Numbered from the stretch's first letter, positions 44,466 through 56,012 are shown. The stretch is DNA of 64,000 bases from Bostrychus sinensis (GCA_020698575.1 CM036255.1:3267501-3331500); one strand, 5' to 3'. Numbers and translations are program-made. Notes: a model not told the origin generated them from the letters alone.

Positions 44466-44471
44466 GCATAT

Positions 44472-44822
44472 AGCAGTGGCTCAGTTGGTAGACGTCCGGC
44501 CACAAACCCGAAAGTTGGCAGTTCATTACACACTACCAGCAATGCAAAAAAAATGTGTCTTTGGGGCGGCAAAACACTTAACCCCCCCCCTTACCTGTAT
44601 GAATGTGTCAGTATAATTGTGTTTGGTGGTGGTCAACGAGGACGTAGGTGCAGAATGGCAGCCACGCTTCCGTTAGTCTGCCCCAGGGTAGCTGTGGTTA
44701 CAGAAGTTGCTTACCATCACCGAGTGTGAGTCAATAAATAATTGACCAAATTGTAAAGCAACTTTGAGTGTCTAAAAAGGCGTTATATAAGACTAATGCA
44801 TTATTATTATTATTATTAGTAT
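44472..44822 (+). mobile_element. Full-length tRNA-headed SINE with L2-like tail
   Basis: A box TGGCTCAGTTGG (44477-44488), degenerate B box GGCAGTTCATTAC, body CAGCCACGCTTCCGTTAGTC and CCCCAGGGTAGCTGTGG, then a tail (CTTTGAGTGTCTAAAAAGGC, GTTATATAAGACTAATGCA) ending in (TTA)n. The tail resembles the 3' end of L2-clade LINEs, the usual partner for retrotransposition. Other copies: 23.74 (+), 26.51 (+), 46.16 (-), 59.22 kb (-). Confidence 0.8.
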
Positions 44823-45059
44823 TAACAAACAAGACAAAACTCAGGGCTAACCCATGCTACATTTAACCAAAGGACTAAACCAGGGCTAATCTGGGACTTT
44901 GGACCTTATGTTGACAGAGAAGTTCAGTGAGGGTGCAATAATTTTTTGACAGTTGAAATCTCAACCTTCATATATTTTCCACTGAGGTCACATCAAAACC
45001 ATAAGTCTTCTGATATGTATTTACTTAGCATGCTAAGTCTGAAGTAGAGCATTAGCCTT

Positions 45060-45375
45060 TAGCGCTCACTGCTTTAGCGGCTAATGCTTGATGGTGTGTG
45101 TTTGTTAAATGGTGTGTGAGGCCAGAATGTGCGCTGGATAAAATATACATAGTTAATGTAGCGGAGCAGTTCCACCAGCGCAGCAGCAGCCCGTCCTCGT
45201 GTTATTGTGCTGGCGCGGCCTGATTATGACATGAAATGTTTATGAGCATTGATCAGCGATAGCCCCGAAGTGAGCGCCATTTCATATCCTCACAGGCCAC
45301 GGCTTAACGGCATTCTGATGGATGCACAATGATCTCCGATACGACGCAGCGGGGGACGTGCACACTCGCAATACA
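45060..45375. promoter_or_regulatory. Candidate conserved non-coding element
   Basis: CpG-bearing ordered block: CTGGATAAAATATACATAGT, GTGCTGGCGCGGCCTGATT, GACATGAAATGTTTATGAGC, CATTGATCAGCGATAGCC, CGAAGTGAGCGCCATTTC. Single-copy, no coding frame, flanked by AT-rich DNA. Confidence 0.45.
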
Positions 45376-45895
45376 AGCATGTGCACGCATTCAGCAGCAC
45401 ATATTCAAACAGGCATATTCATACAGTTATGCTCATAAGCACATTAGAGCAGTCATTTCAGCCATTTCAGATCTAGTTAAATAGTTGTAATGTGCTGTTA
45501 TTACTGTGGAGAGGGGGATAGAGCCAGAGCAGGGAGATAAAACAACACAACTGGCAGACATTTTGTTGAATAGCTGAATTGTTAAATGTTGAAAACATTT
45601 GTACTAAATGCTACATCACATCTTCAAGATCAGGCTGCTGATGAGACGCCAGACTAAAACAAAAAGACAGTTTATGCCCCTTAAGTTCACATATTCAGCT
45701 CTGACAGGAGGAAAATTAGCATTACTCCATAGTCACATAATTTACAATTTATCACTTTAAGATCAGGTTTACTGTATATAAACATCAACATTTCTAATCC
45801 TTTTTTTCCCTAGCTTTTTCCACACACAACACAAACAAAAAAACAAAACAAAAATGGATCAGCCCATCAGTCTTTTATCTGTGTTTCCAACTGCA
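45376..45895. other. Spacer
   Basis: AAACAAAACA-rich patch near 45825-45850. No feature. Confidence 0.45.
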
Positions 45896-45899
45896 TTCA

Positions 45900-46095
45900 G
45901 AAATGTTGTTTTATGTCACAAGGCTACAGGACTGCAGGCAAAAGTGACTTTTATGCCTGTCTGAATGGTAAAAATCTATATTTTTAAATCAGACCCAGGC
46001 CGCTTTCTTACCGCTCTTAAATCAGATACATATCTGATGTGTTGTAATGCGACTTGAGTCTGAACAGCCAAGTCACATTTCACAATTCTAACTTT
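45900..46095. mobile_element. MITE-like repeat with AAATCAGA words
   Basis: CCTGTCTGAATGGTAAAAAT, AATCAGACCCAGGCCGCTTT, AAATCAGATACATATCTGAT and GTCTGAACAGCCAAGTCAC follow the word order of a common fish DNA-transposon derivative known for GTCTGAACGGCCAAGTC. Ends not defined. Confidence 0.45.
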
Positions 46096-46162
46096 TACGT
46101 CTTTGAAAGGTAACAGACATCAAAATTCTGCACCGGAGGAGGTGCATATTGGCTGGATCAAA

Positions 46163-46440
46163 TAATGCATCAGTCTTATACAGTGCTTTTCTAGACACTC
46201 AAATCTTACAGTTAGGTTATTTTTATACTCAGTCACACTAGGGGGTGGGCTACCTTTAAAGACATGGCTGCCATTCTGCACCTATGGCCTCTCCATCCAC
46301 CACCAAACACATTCATAGGAAAGGTGGGTGAAGTGTCTTGCCTAAGGACACAACAGCAGTATACAGTGCTGGTGGCAGGGATCGATCTGCCAATCTTCCG
46401 GTTTGTGGGCAATCGTCTCTACCTACTGCTGCTCAATAAT
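46163..46440 (-). mobile_element. tRNA-headed SINE, antisense copy
   Basis: Read on minus: CAGTAGGTAGAGACGATTGC (A-box region), GGCAGATCGATCCCTGCC (B-box-like), GACACTTCACCCACC, GGCAGCCATGTC, then TTTGAGTGTCTAGAAAAGCA and GTATAAGACTGATGCAT as the L2-like tail. Confidence 0.75.
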
Positions 46441-46989
46441 AACAAGCATGGCAGACAATGGTGATGGAACTAGTCAGTGGACTTAATTTGTATTTGGGAT
46501 GACATTTCTGTTCAGGCTAAACTTGAGGGGTCATATTGAGGAGAAAATAACATGAGAAAAAAGCTGAGAAATACTGAGAATTAAGTATTGAGGCGAGGTG
46601 CTGACAGATGTATTCAGCCTTCTTCCATGACATCCTGAAATTATGGATACAGTCTGTATCGGTATAGGCCCTCACATCACAATCCCACCACTCCTGACTC
46701 CATCACGTCGTCTTGTGTGCATTTCTGAACGCAGTCGTTGCTGTAATGTATTTGCTACAGGCAGGTAATAAAATATTTTCTTTACTTTTTAGGTGCTCTT
46801 TTACACAAAACCATCTGGAGTCGTCTTTCACAGAAACTCTATGACAAAGTCACTTTAAATCAATACCGGGAGGCAATTGGATGAACCATCTGCTAGTAAA
46901 CAGCCTGTCCCCAGCCAGTTTTATCCATGTAGAGCAATGTTTAGCAAGTGTTTATATCAGTTTGTTAGCAAACTTCAACCTCTATTCTG

Positions 46990-47482
46990 CTAAATCAACC
47001 TTTTTAAACGTATTACCATGTAATAATGTAGTTTGTACCTCAGAAATATACCCAGTGTAGTATTTTGTTTCATTCACACATTTGTGGGAACATGTATGCT
47101 GAGGCCGTTACCTTCTCAAGAGCTGAAAACACTCAGCTCTATGAAGACACAAGAAACCAGGAAGTGCTCCTGCGCGTTTCTAAAGTCCATACACCATGAC
47201 CGGACTCATTCTGATCAATTCAGAGCTTAAACTGTCAGCATTTTAAAGCTGTTGGGCATTTATTGATCTGTTAGCTTCATGTTGTTAATACCTATGTTAA
47301 TTAGCCATTTTATGCTCTTTTTTTTTTATCCAAGCATTCTCTGCAATGACAGAACATCAGAAACCCAACAGATGACATTATCCATACATACATACATTGT
47401 TTTAAGTTTTAAAACTTGAACTACTGATGCAATTGTGTCCAAAGTTTTTCACAAAGCCTGAAGAAAGTATAATATGGGACCT
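46990..47482 (+). mobile_element. TTAA-type MITE family B, most complete copy
   Basis: The right end ATAATATGGGACCT abuts TTAA at 47483-47486. It includes CTTCTCAAGAGCTGAAAACA, GTTAGCTTCATGTTGTTAAT, GTTAATTAGCCATTTTATGC and CCAAGCATTCTCTGCAA. The left boundary is approximate. Open frames within are incidental. Confidence 0.7.
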
Positions 47483-47486
47483 TTAA

Positions 47487-47790
47487 AGCATCTTCATAGC
47501 AGTCAGTATTGCCGCAAGTCATCTTCTGTTCTATTGTCCAAGCTTTAAGCAATTTTAAACAAATCTTGCATAAAATTACACATTTAATTTTGCCTATATA
47601 TAATTCAGACATTGTTTTGACTATATTTTCTAGGGGAGAACTACATTGGCAGCAGTCACAGCTCTTCAGTGTCTTCTGCAAGTTCTCTCAGACTAATAAA
47701 AAAGGGTGCACAGTCAGCAAAGAATTGTAAAAGAACTATCTGTACTTTTTTATTAGACTTTTAAATGCAGAGCCAGAGAAGTGATAAAAA
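47487..47790. other. Spacer
   Basis: Opposed open frames (86 codons on -, 73 on +) overlap; neither has splice support. Confidence 0.4.
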
Positions 47791-47799
47791 GATCTATAG

Positions 47800-48190
47800 C
47801 TGGAGGAGGTGGGATTTGCAGACATGCGAGACATTCTCTGTGCCATTAGCAGAATAGGCCGCTGTTAGGGCCAAGGGCTGTAAATCTAACATCGGTCTGG
47901 CCAACTACCACTGTGTACTCCTGCTCAGAATGTCATCTACTGAGGAGCTTTTCCATTGGACTTAGTGTAAAGTTGAGGTTGCGATGCCAACTATGACATA
48001 TGCAGAATCTCACGGTGGAACAACCAGCCAAGCACTTGAGAAGATCCAAGATGACGGCATGTTTTCCCTGGCTCTCACTTCTGACAGGGAACATCCCACA
48101 AGCTGCTCCGTGGAGAAGACAGGAATCACTAAATCTGTTTCCACACATCCTCGTGGGACGTGATCACAGACCACACTCTACATGAGCACA
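47800..48190. promoter_or_regulatory. Possible conserved non-coding element
   Basis: Mixed single-copy sequence (GACATGCGAGACATTCTCTG, GAATAGGCCGCTGTTAGGGC, AACATCGGTCTGGCC). Open frames occur on both strands at 47.93-48.19 kb. Weaker than the other blocks of this type. Confidence 0.25.
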
Positions 48191-48194
48191 GTTA

Positions 48195-48875
48195 ATCTTC
48201 TATATGTTATTAACGCATGGTACATCTGAAACAATATGCTTTAAAGTCAGAGGACCCATGCACTGTTCATTAATCTGATTGTCCAAATAACTCAAGTGAC
48301 TGTGCAGTGATCCGTCATGTGAAAAGTGTGGGGAGCCGCACTTCATGTGTTGAAAAATGGTTTAATCTGGAATGAAAAATACTTTGTCATTTGAACCCTT
48401 TGTAGTTAGTAAAGACCTGCTTCTACACAGAGGTATAGCATGGTTCAGTTGACTGCTTGCTTAGCTGCATTTTCTTTTCTTTTTTTCAGATATATAAAGG
48501 GTCCCAAAGTGCCAGACCTAATTTCTGCAGCCTTCAATTGGGGCCAAGACAGCAGTTAAGTTGCTAATGCTTAAGCCATACCAAACACTTTCTGCATATG
48601 AAGAGTGACATTGCTGAAGTTAATTACAAAACAAAATACACCCTCAACTATGCTTATAGCTAGATTAAGCCCTCACCTCAGCCGAAAATCTCATGTTAAG
48701 TTTACATGCACAGGAGTGAGAGAGGAGAACAACAGTACAGACCTCGTGCAGAAGTAGCATACATTTTTTTTACCTGTACATAAACACCGTGTGGCTTCGG
48801 TGCGGGGTGGCAGCTCTCTGTGAATGCCCCAAAAGGAACAAAACAGTTTCTATAGCCTCGCTCAAGTATACAGAT
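48195..48875. other. Spacer, nothing recognised
   Basis: No feature seen. Confidence 0.45.
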
Positions 48876-48879
48876 ATAC

Positions 48880-49252
48880 ACCTGTATTTGTAGAAAAACA
48901 GCTTTTTATTTTCTTAAACTTATTGTCTGATGCCTGTTTACTACAAAAGGAAAAATGTCTGTGAAGAATCAGTGGAAACAGAGCTGCACACTGTTTTTTG
49001 GATAAATTAAAGAGAGCAGACTGGATGTAGAGGGCTTGTTGATTGGTCAGTGCTTTCTAGAGTGGGCGGTGGTTTGTGGGTGAGGTGGAGGTTGGTTGAA
49101 TTCTGAGGCCTCAGAAACTCAGCGCCAGAGAATACATGAATACTTAAACAGGCGTGAATGAAACAAAACGCAATCCACCTATGTTGATGAGGAGGGAACA
49201 ACATTATAACACTGCAGAAAGCTCAGAATAGTCGATTTTGCTAAATATAGCC
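48880..49252 (+). mobile_element. TTAA-type MITE family A, long copy 2
   Basis: Aligns with the 5.6-6.15 kb copy: GAATCAGTGGAAACAGAGCT, AGAGCAGACTGGATGTAGAG, TTCTGAGGCCTCAGAAACTC. The right end AAATATAGCCCCT is followed by a mutated target TTAC. Confidence 0.75.
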
Positions 49253-49257
49253 CCTTT

Positions 49258-50270
49258 ACCCTACAGGGTCAAATTTGCTTCCAGCTAATCCAAAGCAGAC
49301 TGAATAATGGAAAAAACAGAATATGAGCAACTGCAGTTATAGCACAGTTTCTGAATTTGCTAATTTTACACCACAGTTCCACTAAAATAGGAAGGTTTCA
49401 GTCTTAAAGTGGAACTCCGTAACTTTCAAACTTAACCTTAAATAACATTTTTGGGAATGTGTGCAATGGTTAAATAAGTTGTTGTAGGGTGAATAAAACA
49501 CCATACATCTCCCCCTGCTGCCTCTGGGCTGAAAACAACACTTGCAAAAGTAAGCGCCACCTACCTGGAGTCACGGAAAGCACACAGCAAATTTTCAACT
49601 TTGGAATAAACTCTGTGTGAGTTAATGGCAACCCTTTTCGAGTGTACATGTAGGACCGTTGATTCTACTCCAACTGGATATAAAACTGGATATAAAGTTA
49701 CCCTTTTTAGGAGTAGATCATTGACCCCTTTTCATGTGTTAGAATAAACACTACACCTAAAAATGTTTATTTTTTTCTTACTTCTCCACTTTTTCGGTGT
49801 TATCATATAACACTACAGTGATATTTCTTTCATTATTGTGTAAATCTATATAAAATATTACAAGGAGACAAAAATATGCCAGTAATGATTTGTTTTATTA
49901 AACAAATTTAAATTTATAGTAAAAATATTTCTTTAATGCATGGATCAAACACATATTCTGTAGAAACAAAACATAACACCTTTTATAATACATATAAATG
50001 CCACACCATTATTTGTTCATTTGATGAAACCATTTCTTTTCATCTTTGTCAAGCCTCCACTACTTCTCCTCTGGGTATCTCATGAACTAAGGAAAAATAA
50101 ACATGATATTTATTAATCTTATTTAAAAATTCTGTAAAAATTAAACTGTATTGACTATATATAAACACTTACCAGCACAAATGGAATATGAAAATGTATT
50201 TTTTTCTTCTCTTCCCATTGAACTATTGATCTATGATCCTATAGATGAGCTAATGAACTAAAAGTCCAAG
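49258..50270. other. AT-rich DNA with a possible TTAA-type element
   Basis: TTAAAGTGGAACTCCGTAAC near 49413 looks like another TTAA-flanked left end, with AAAGTTACCC near 49695 a possible inverse partner. Not confirmed. The rest is AT-rich and plain. Confidence 0.35.
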
Positions 50271-50274
50271 ACGC

Positions 50275-50560
50275 ATTGCCTGTCCGTCCTGGGAGAGGAT
50301 CTCTCTTTCAGTTAGGCTCCATAAGGTTTCTTCTTTTTTCCCACAGCTGTTTTTTTTTAGGAGTATTTCCTTACCGAGAAGGAGGGTCTAAGGACAGGAG
50401 TGTCCTGGGTCTGTTTAGTGTAGTTATTGTTTGTGTTGATTGTGTGTTAAGTCTGATTGTGTGTTTATGTTTGATCAACTGTTGTGAAGCCCTTTGAGGC
50501 GACTTTTGTTGTGATACTGGGCTATACAAATAAATCTGAATTGAACTGAATTGAACTGAA
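50275..50560 (+). mobile_element. LINE-derived 3' end, family I, sense copy
   Basis: GGGAGAGGATCTCTCTTTCA, AAGGTTTCTTCTTTTTTCCC, GTATTTCCTTACCGAGAAGG, AGGGTCTAAGGACAGG, GCCCTTTGAGGCGACTTTTG, CTGGGCTATACAAATAAA and a (TTGAACTGAA)n tail. This is a widespread fish LINE 3' UTR type by word order; the antisense copy is at 26.16 kb. Its 73-codon frame is incidental. Confidence 0.65.
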
Positions 50561-51225
50561 CCTTTGTCAATAGTGATATTGTCTACAAAAAAACAAAAGA
50601 AAGTGAAATTAAAATCATTTTATAAATAAGTAAATACACACAGCTTTAAAGTCTATCCACACAAACCTACTAGCTTAACATGCCTTAGTACTGAAGCTAA
50701 CACATGTACTGTACATTGACAGAGTTGTTCACTATCAAGTTTGAAACAGTTTACCAGTTAAACTAAGGTTATATAAGAGACAGCAATCAAAATACTATAA
50801 TTATTTAAAAATATGTAGTTTTACTTACCAAGAAGTATAGTCCACATTCAGTTGTCTGGCAGAAGTAAAATAAAAAGTGAAAATGTAAAAGCTCTTTAAC
50901 CCCCAAAAAGGGTAGGGGGCACTCTTGAACACCCACTCAAGTATCCCCCAAATATTACCCCACTTAGGGGTACTCGGTCACAGAATGCTATGTAAAATAT
51001 ATGAAATATACTATAGTTTTTTCTACCCCTCAATGCAGTGCTTTGTGGTTAATCAAACAATATCAATGCCTTTATTTCTTGACTTTTGTTATGGCAGAAG
51101 AAACTTTGCACAGACATGCAGAGGGGAAAATGCAGGAATATATCGGTCATTTGGACTTTGGTGAGTAATTACTCCAAAAGGGGGAGCTCCATAGAAGAAA
51201 ATGAGGCAAAAACAGTGAGGAAACC
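50561..51225. other. Spacer with shared repeat fragment
   Basis: The segment near 51.18 kb (GGGGGAGCTCCATAGAAGAA) recurs near 62.30 kb (GGGGGAGCTCCATGAAGAAA), marking another unclassified dispersed repeat. Confidence 0.45.
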
Positions 51226-51229
51226 CAAC

Positions 51230-51560
51230 GTCAGACACTGATGTTGGATGATAAGGCCTGGCTCGCAGTGTTCTATTGGGTTGAGGTCAGGACTCTGTGC
51301 AGGCCAGTCAACTTCTTCCACACCAAACTTGCTATCCCTGTCTTTATGGATGGTGCTTTGTGAACTGGTGCACAGTCATGTTGGAACAGGAAGTGGCCAT
51401 CCCCAGACTGTTTTGTCCAAAACCTCTTGGTATAATGAAGCATTCAGCGTTCCTTTCACTGGAACTAAGGAGCCAAGCCCAGCTCCTGAAAAACAACCCC
51501 ACATGATAATCTAAATTCAGTTATTTGAGTGGGTGAGCGAATACTTTTGGAAATATAGTG
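51230..51560 (-). pseudogene. Tc1-like transposon remnant
   Basis: Antisense words of a common fish Tc1-like transposase region are present: GGTTGAGGTCAGGACTCTGT, CAGGCCAGTCAACTTCTTCC, GCACAGTCATGTTGGAACAG, CACTGGAACTAAGGAGCC. The right terminus, GAATACTTTTGGAAATATAG then TG, is followed by TA (51561-51562). Most of the gene and the left TIR are missing, and no frame is intact. Confidence 0.75.
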
Positions 51561-51769
51561 TAGTCAAGTTCTTATACTGCACACAGATACATAACTTGTG
51601 TGGTGCTGCAGATTTTACAGAATCTCAGTTGGAACAAGACTGGAGTGATTGTCTTGACAGAACACAGCACAGCTCATTGCACCTCCTGATTTGAATACAC
51701 AGTCAAACTTTTCTTCCGACTTTTCAGAGATTGTAAAATAAATAATTAAGTGGGGCCAATTACTAAATT

Positions 51770-51970
51770 AATTATTTCATTAATCACAGGCTCAGATTTC
51801 CTCTCCTCCATTTGTCACGCGGCTCAATGGTCCCATTACAGATCAATGTGGAGCTGTCCCCGTCAGGAGGCGCCCTGTCATCCTCCAGATTAATCAAGAT
51901 GCTTCCTGCATGTGCAATGGCCCTGGTACAGTCGTCATGGCAACCAACGGGTAACAGGAGCAGCAGTTTG
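51770..51970. promoter_or_regulatory. Conserved-element candidate with RFX X-box
   Basis: Ordered single-copy block: TTTGTCACGCGGCTCAATGG, GTCCCATTACAGATCAATG, CTCCAGATTAATCAAGATGC. GTCATGGCAAC at 51934-51944 matches the RFX-family X-box half-site pair (GTNNNNGGCAAC). Short open frames occur on both strands. Function inferred. Confidence 0.45.
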
Positions 51971-52204
51971 TGTATACGGAGAAGTGACATTATAGTACTA
52001 ATGTGTTGAGTTTATGAGAGTAGATGTGAGGGTCATCAACAAGTGTACTGTGACAATACAACACTTAATAAAGTAGTTTATTTATGTCCGATAAAATCAG
52101 CCATTGTTTAACAAACATGGTGAGCTAACAAATATATACTGCAAATATATACTGCAGCGTTAAATCTATACTGAACTGCTGCTAGTTTTTACCTCCTTTA
52201 TTAG

Positions 52205-52340
52205 AGGACGCGCTCACCATACAGGATTACTCAAACATGCAGAAATGAAACAGAATACTACTCCAGGTCTGTTTTTGAGGTGCAAGCATTGTAACATGGG
52301 TTAAAGCTCAAAAAAGTTAATTTAGCAGATTAGGAGACCT
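52205..52340 (+). mobile_element. TTAA-type MITE family A, 3' part
   Basis: ATACAGGATTACTCAAACAT, ACTCCAGGTCTGTTTTTGAG and CATTGTAACATGG, ending AGGAGACCT against TTAA at 52341-52344. Confidence 0.65.
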
Positions 52341-52370
52341 TTAACTGGGAAATGCATAACACTGTGGCAT

Positions 52371-52478
52371 AGCATCAGACATTATTCTGGAGTCCCCACA
52401 AGATTATGTTCTTGCATTATACTAGGTACCCCTCAGGATCATGTCTGGGTATTATGGTCCCTGCAGGATCATGTCTAG
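52371..52478 (-). repeat. Three degenerate units of the 35-bp minisatellite, inverse orientation
   Basis: Read on minus: GATCCTGCAGGGACCATAAT, then GATCCTGAGGGGTACCTAGT with ATAATGCAAGAACAT, then AATCTTGTGGGGACTCCAG with AATAATGT. Spacing is 30 then 35 bp. The words GATCCTGAGGGG, ACCATA, GTATAATG and GACAT are those of the 4.3-5.1 kb array on +. The match is too long and ordered for chance. Confidence 0.8.
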
Positions 52479-52479
52479 C

Positions 52480-53505
52480 TAAGAAAAGTGGGTTACTGTG
52501 TTTAAACATTCAGGTCCTCCTGATGAAAGCCCTTCCAGATTGTAGGAACCTTTTGCACTTCTTGTAACTTTTTGAGGAACTGTCCATTTTGTCATGTGTT
52601 CGCACATGATGGGAACTGGGGATTAGAATCTGGGATCACAGTTCCCATACCCTTTTTAGCTCCTTCTGAGCAGGGACTTTCCAGCTGGCCTGGGAACCTT
52701 TTTGTTACATAATATAGTTACATTAGAGATAGTACATGTACATCACAGTATATTAACGACAATTTGCTTTAAATATTTACTAAAAACAAATACAAGCCAC
52801 TAATTTTAAAGCTAGTTACACTTATCTCCTTTTTTCGCAGCACTCCACAAATGTCTTTTTGACTAAAATATTTACTTACAAACATATAAGCCGCTAATTT
52901 AAAAGCATGTTTGATGTAGCCTACCTCTCATACATTATCTCTTGTCTGCAGCGCTCAACTTTTTTTTTCACTCATAAACTGAAGCAGGAGTATTTGATGC
53001 TAAATCCTTTGTCTCCACTCTCCCAAACTCCCAAAGTGTAGACATTATACGTCCTATTTCCCACTCTGTTATGATAAATCTCACAGCAAAATGTGCAATC
53101 TGTATTCGCGCTTCATGCTACCGATTTGTTTTGGTTAGTTCTTACACAACGGCAATCTTTGTCTCGCATTTACACTGCCGATAGCAACCGGATGCAAACT
53201 TACATAATCACTGTGATGTAGCATACCCACAATGTCCAGCATCTATAACAAACCTAAACAAACCGCTAGCATGGCGAGTCAGCCAGATCAAACCTTTTAT
53301 TGCGGGAATAATTATGGAGTGTTTTTCTTTATTATGAAACAGAAAGTATGATACATAGTTGTGGCTGGTGAAAATGACCAGTGGCTGTAACTGCTGGAAA
53401 CCACTAGTCATATTGGCTAGTGAGAGAAAAAGTAAATGTCAAGCCCTGCCTATCATCTGCACACGCTTTTTGTGAGAAAGCGGAGAAGGTCCACAGGACA
53501 GTGCA
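52480..53505. other. AT-rich DNA, nothing assigned
   Basis: A GGGAACTGGGGATTAGAATC / GATCACAGTTCCC inverted pair near 52.61-52.65 kb may mark an old element. No gene. Confidence 0.4.
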
Positions 53506-53507
53506 TA

Positions 53508-53899
53508 CAGTTGGGTCCATAAGTATTTGGACACTGACACAAGTTTATAATTAATATGTGCTTAAAGGGCAGACTCTCAGCTATTATTTGACCCTTCATG
53601 TCCAAATTGGATGAAGGGTTTAGGAATTACAACTCTTTAAAATGGAGCTGACTCTTTTTTAGGGGCTCAAAAGTATTTGGACAAATGCTTCAAAAGCTAT
53701 TTCTTGATCTGCATGGGATTTTCCCTCATTAATCCATCATAAACTGAGCAGATAAAAGGTCTGGGTTTGATTCCAGGTGTTATATTTACAAATTATAGTT
53801 GAGAGTCTGCACTTTAAGCACATATTAATTATATAACTGTATTTTGAATATGTTTTGGTTAACAGCTAAAATAAAACTTGTATCAGTGTCCAAATACTG
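53508..53899. mobile_element. Tc1/mariner-type MITE, both ends present
   Basis: Left TIR CAGTTGGGTCCATAAGTATT with TGGACACTGACACAAGTTT, right TIR in reverse complement CAGTATTTGGACACTGATAC with AAGTTT. TA flanks both sides (53506-53507, 53900-53901). The TATTTGGAC word recurs internally (53669). The 392-bp body has no coding capacity. Confidence 0.85.
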
Positions 53900-53901
53900 T
53901 A

Positions 53902-54225
53902 CAAATTACAGTTCTGTTGCATTGTGGCTGTCCCTTTATACAAGGGAGGCGCATTCACTCCACTAAAGTGCAAACTTTTGAGAGCAACCTCAAGGGTGAT
54001 TTTGTTTGAGAACACTCTGGTCCACCCCTCACTGTGTTGTTGTGAACAGTAAAAATATTCTCAGTGAAAATGATGATGCCAGCATATTGGCTTTTGACAA
54101 CAGAGAGAAGAGCATATGCAAAATACAGCATTTTGTGCTACAAATTTTTTTGAATAATATATAATTAGTATTAGATGTGCAGACCTAAAGTGCAGCCCTA
54201 AAACCAAAGGGACAGGTAAAGAACA
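53902..54225. other. Spacer
   Basis: Nothing recognised. Confidence 0.45.
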
Positions 54226-54234
54226 TCTCCCCTG

Positions 54235-54560
54235 TTTAAGAGAAAATTGCTGGTTTATTTGTTTGATTAATTTGCAGATGGCGCGCTGTGACCCTGTTCT
54301 GTCACTCCTCCTTCACTGGGGTTTATTTTAGCGGGGCAGTAAGTGGCCCCATAATGTCAGCGTAATACTGGGTCAGGCTTTTCCGAATGCACGGATGGCA
54401 CTGAGGCAGCCACGAGAACACGAGGGGGGGTCGTTCATCTTCCCAGAGTGAGAGTGGAAAGAACACCTGGCCTGACTGTTCACTGTGGGGAGGCAGGAAG
54501 TGTCTGCTGTCAGCAACTGTCAGAGCAGCACGGGCCAATGCTGCCTCCAAAATCCAATCT
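54235..54560. promoter_or_regulatory. Candidate conserved non-coding element
   Basis: GTTTGATTAATTTGCAGATG, GGGTTTATTTTAGCGGGGC and GGCCCCATAATGTCAGCGTA, followed by GC-richer DNA. The minus frame at 54323-54550 has no splice support. Call is by appearance. Confidence 0.35.
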
Positions 54561-55200
54561 TACTATGTCAGGTTTCCATAAATGTGGAGTCAAATGAATG
54601 GTAAAACTTCCATCTTTTCATACCAGTTTTTTTTTTCTAAAGAAAGGGATATGCTTAGCCATTCTATAAGCTCTATAAAGTCCAATAGGTCAAGGCTCAT
54701 CTTGGTGGAGCAGTTATTTTCTAACAAATTCATCATGTCACGAAATAAATGCTTTATTTGTATGTCACAAAATGCTCCAACTCATAGTAAAACATCAATG
54801 GTGATCTGAATGCACATAAACACAAAGGATAACAATTTCCTACAGCACAACTTTTATTTCTTATCTAAACCCCAGTTTTTCTTGTCCCGCTCAGGGCAAT
54901 GGTTGCAGCCAAATTGCTGCTATTTGGACCAAGTTATAAACCAATGGTGTGGCAGCAATGACAGCTATGGAACAATTTAGTGGTAGCAGTGAGTAATGGA
55001 CCAATAGTGTGGCAGTACTGACAGTTTTGGAGCACCATAGCCTTACTGACAGTACTCACTCACAGTCAATTCATCCAAACGCTGGTCATTCATCTTGGAC
55101 CTGCCCTGATTATGCCTTTTTTCCCCCTAAAATGCAAAATTGCTATTTTAAAAATATTTCTGTATATTGTATTTACATATGCTATATGAAGCATACAATG
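54561..55200. other. Spacer
   Basis: Short imperfect direct repeats (ACCAATGGTGTGGCAGCAAT and GACCAATAGTGTGGCAGTAC) near 54.94-55.02 kb. No gene. Confidence 0.45.
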
Positions 55201-55204
55201 TGAT

Positions 55205-55920
55205 CTGTTGGGCTCCTCTTTGATGACCGAGCTCCTCACCCCATGTCTAAGGGACTGCCCGCGGAGGCCACTCTGGCCATTTGTATCTGAGATCTTGTTG
55301 TTTCAGTCATAACCCAAAGCTCATGACCATAGGTGAGAGTGGAAACATAGACTGACCAGTAAATCAAGACTTTCGACTTTTGGCTCTGCTCTTCTTTACC
55401 AAAATAGACCAGTTACATTGACCGCATTGTTGTGGACGCAGCTCCTGTCTGTCTGTCAACTTTACACTCCATCCTTCCCTCACCCATGATCAATACCCTG
55501 ACATACTTGAACTCCTCCACATGAGGCAGGAGCTGTCCTCCTACCTGGAAAGGCCAAGACACCATTTCCCATTTGAGAACCATGGCCTCAGACAGCTCCT
55601 CCACTGCAAACAGTGTTGGCCAACCACTGCTTCCTCTTCCTCAGGCACTGAACAATTTACCAGAATCACTTTGAGGCTGCCCTATAGTCCTCCTCCATGG
55701 CCTCCCCAAACCCCTTCTAGACCCAAGTTTTTACCTCCATAACAACCCAGGCTGCAGCACACTTGGCCTGCCAGTACAGCTGGGACTCTTTTTTCAGCTT
55801 GATGGCATATTTGCGGCGTCCACCACCAAGTTCCAGGGTTGCTGTCCCGACAGGCGCCAGCGACCTTGCAACTACAGCTCACAGCAGCCATGTCAAGAAT
55901 GGAGGTGGAGAACATGGTCC
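55205..55920 (-). pseudogene. Non-LTR retrotransposon (LINE) reverse-transcriptase fossil
   Basis: The minus-strand translation shows the C-terminal part of a LINE reverse transcriptase: VEEFKYVRVLIMGEGRMECK, DRQTGAASTTMRS, then after a stop IYWSVYVSTLTYGHELWVMT and further residues to another stop. The YGHELW-type motif and the EEFKYLG..DGRMEREIDRRIGAA pattern are familiar from fish LINE copies. The clade (RTE/Rex-like or other) is not certain. The reading frame is broken by stops and at least one shift, and the polymerase core is missing or unrecognisable. The 55.70-55.92 kb part may be an adjoining region of the same element. Confidence 0.7.
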
Positions 55921-55942
55921 ACTTTGACTCAATGACTCGAGA

Positions 55943-55944
55943 TT

Positions 55945-56011
<67 letters not shown>

Positions 56012-56012
56012 T
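55943..56012. repeat. (TTTA)n microsatellite
   Basis: About 17 TTTA units, immediately beyond the LINE fossil. Confidence 0.97.

Noticed and set aside
51248..51514. Frames of 88 and 69 codons on +
   Set aside because: They are antisense readings of a Tc1-like transposase region.
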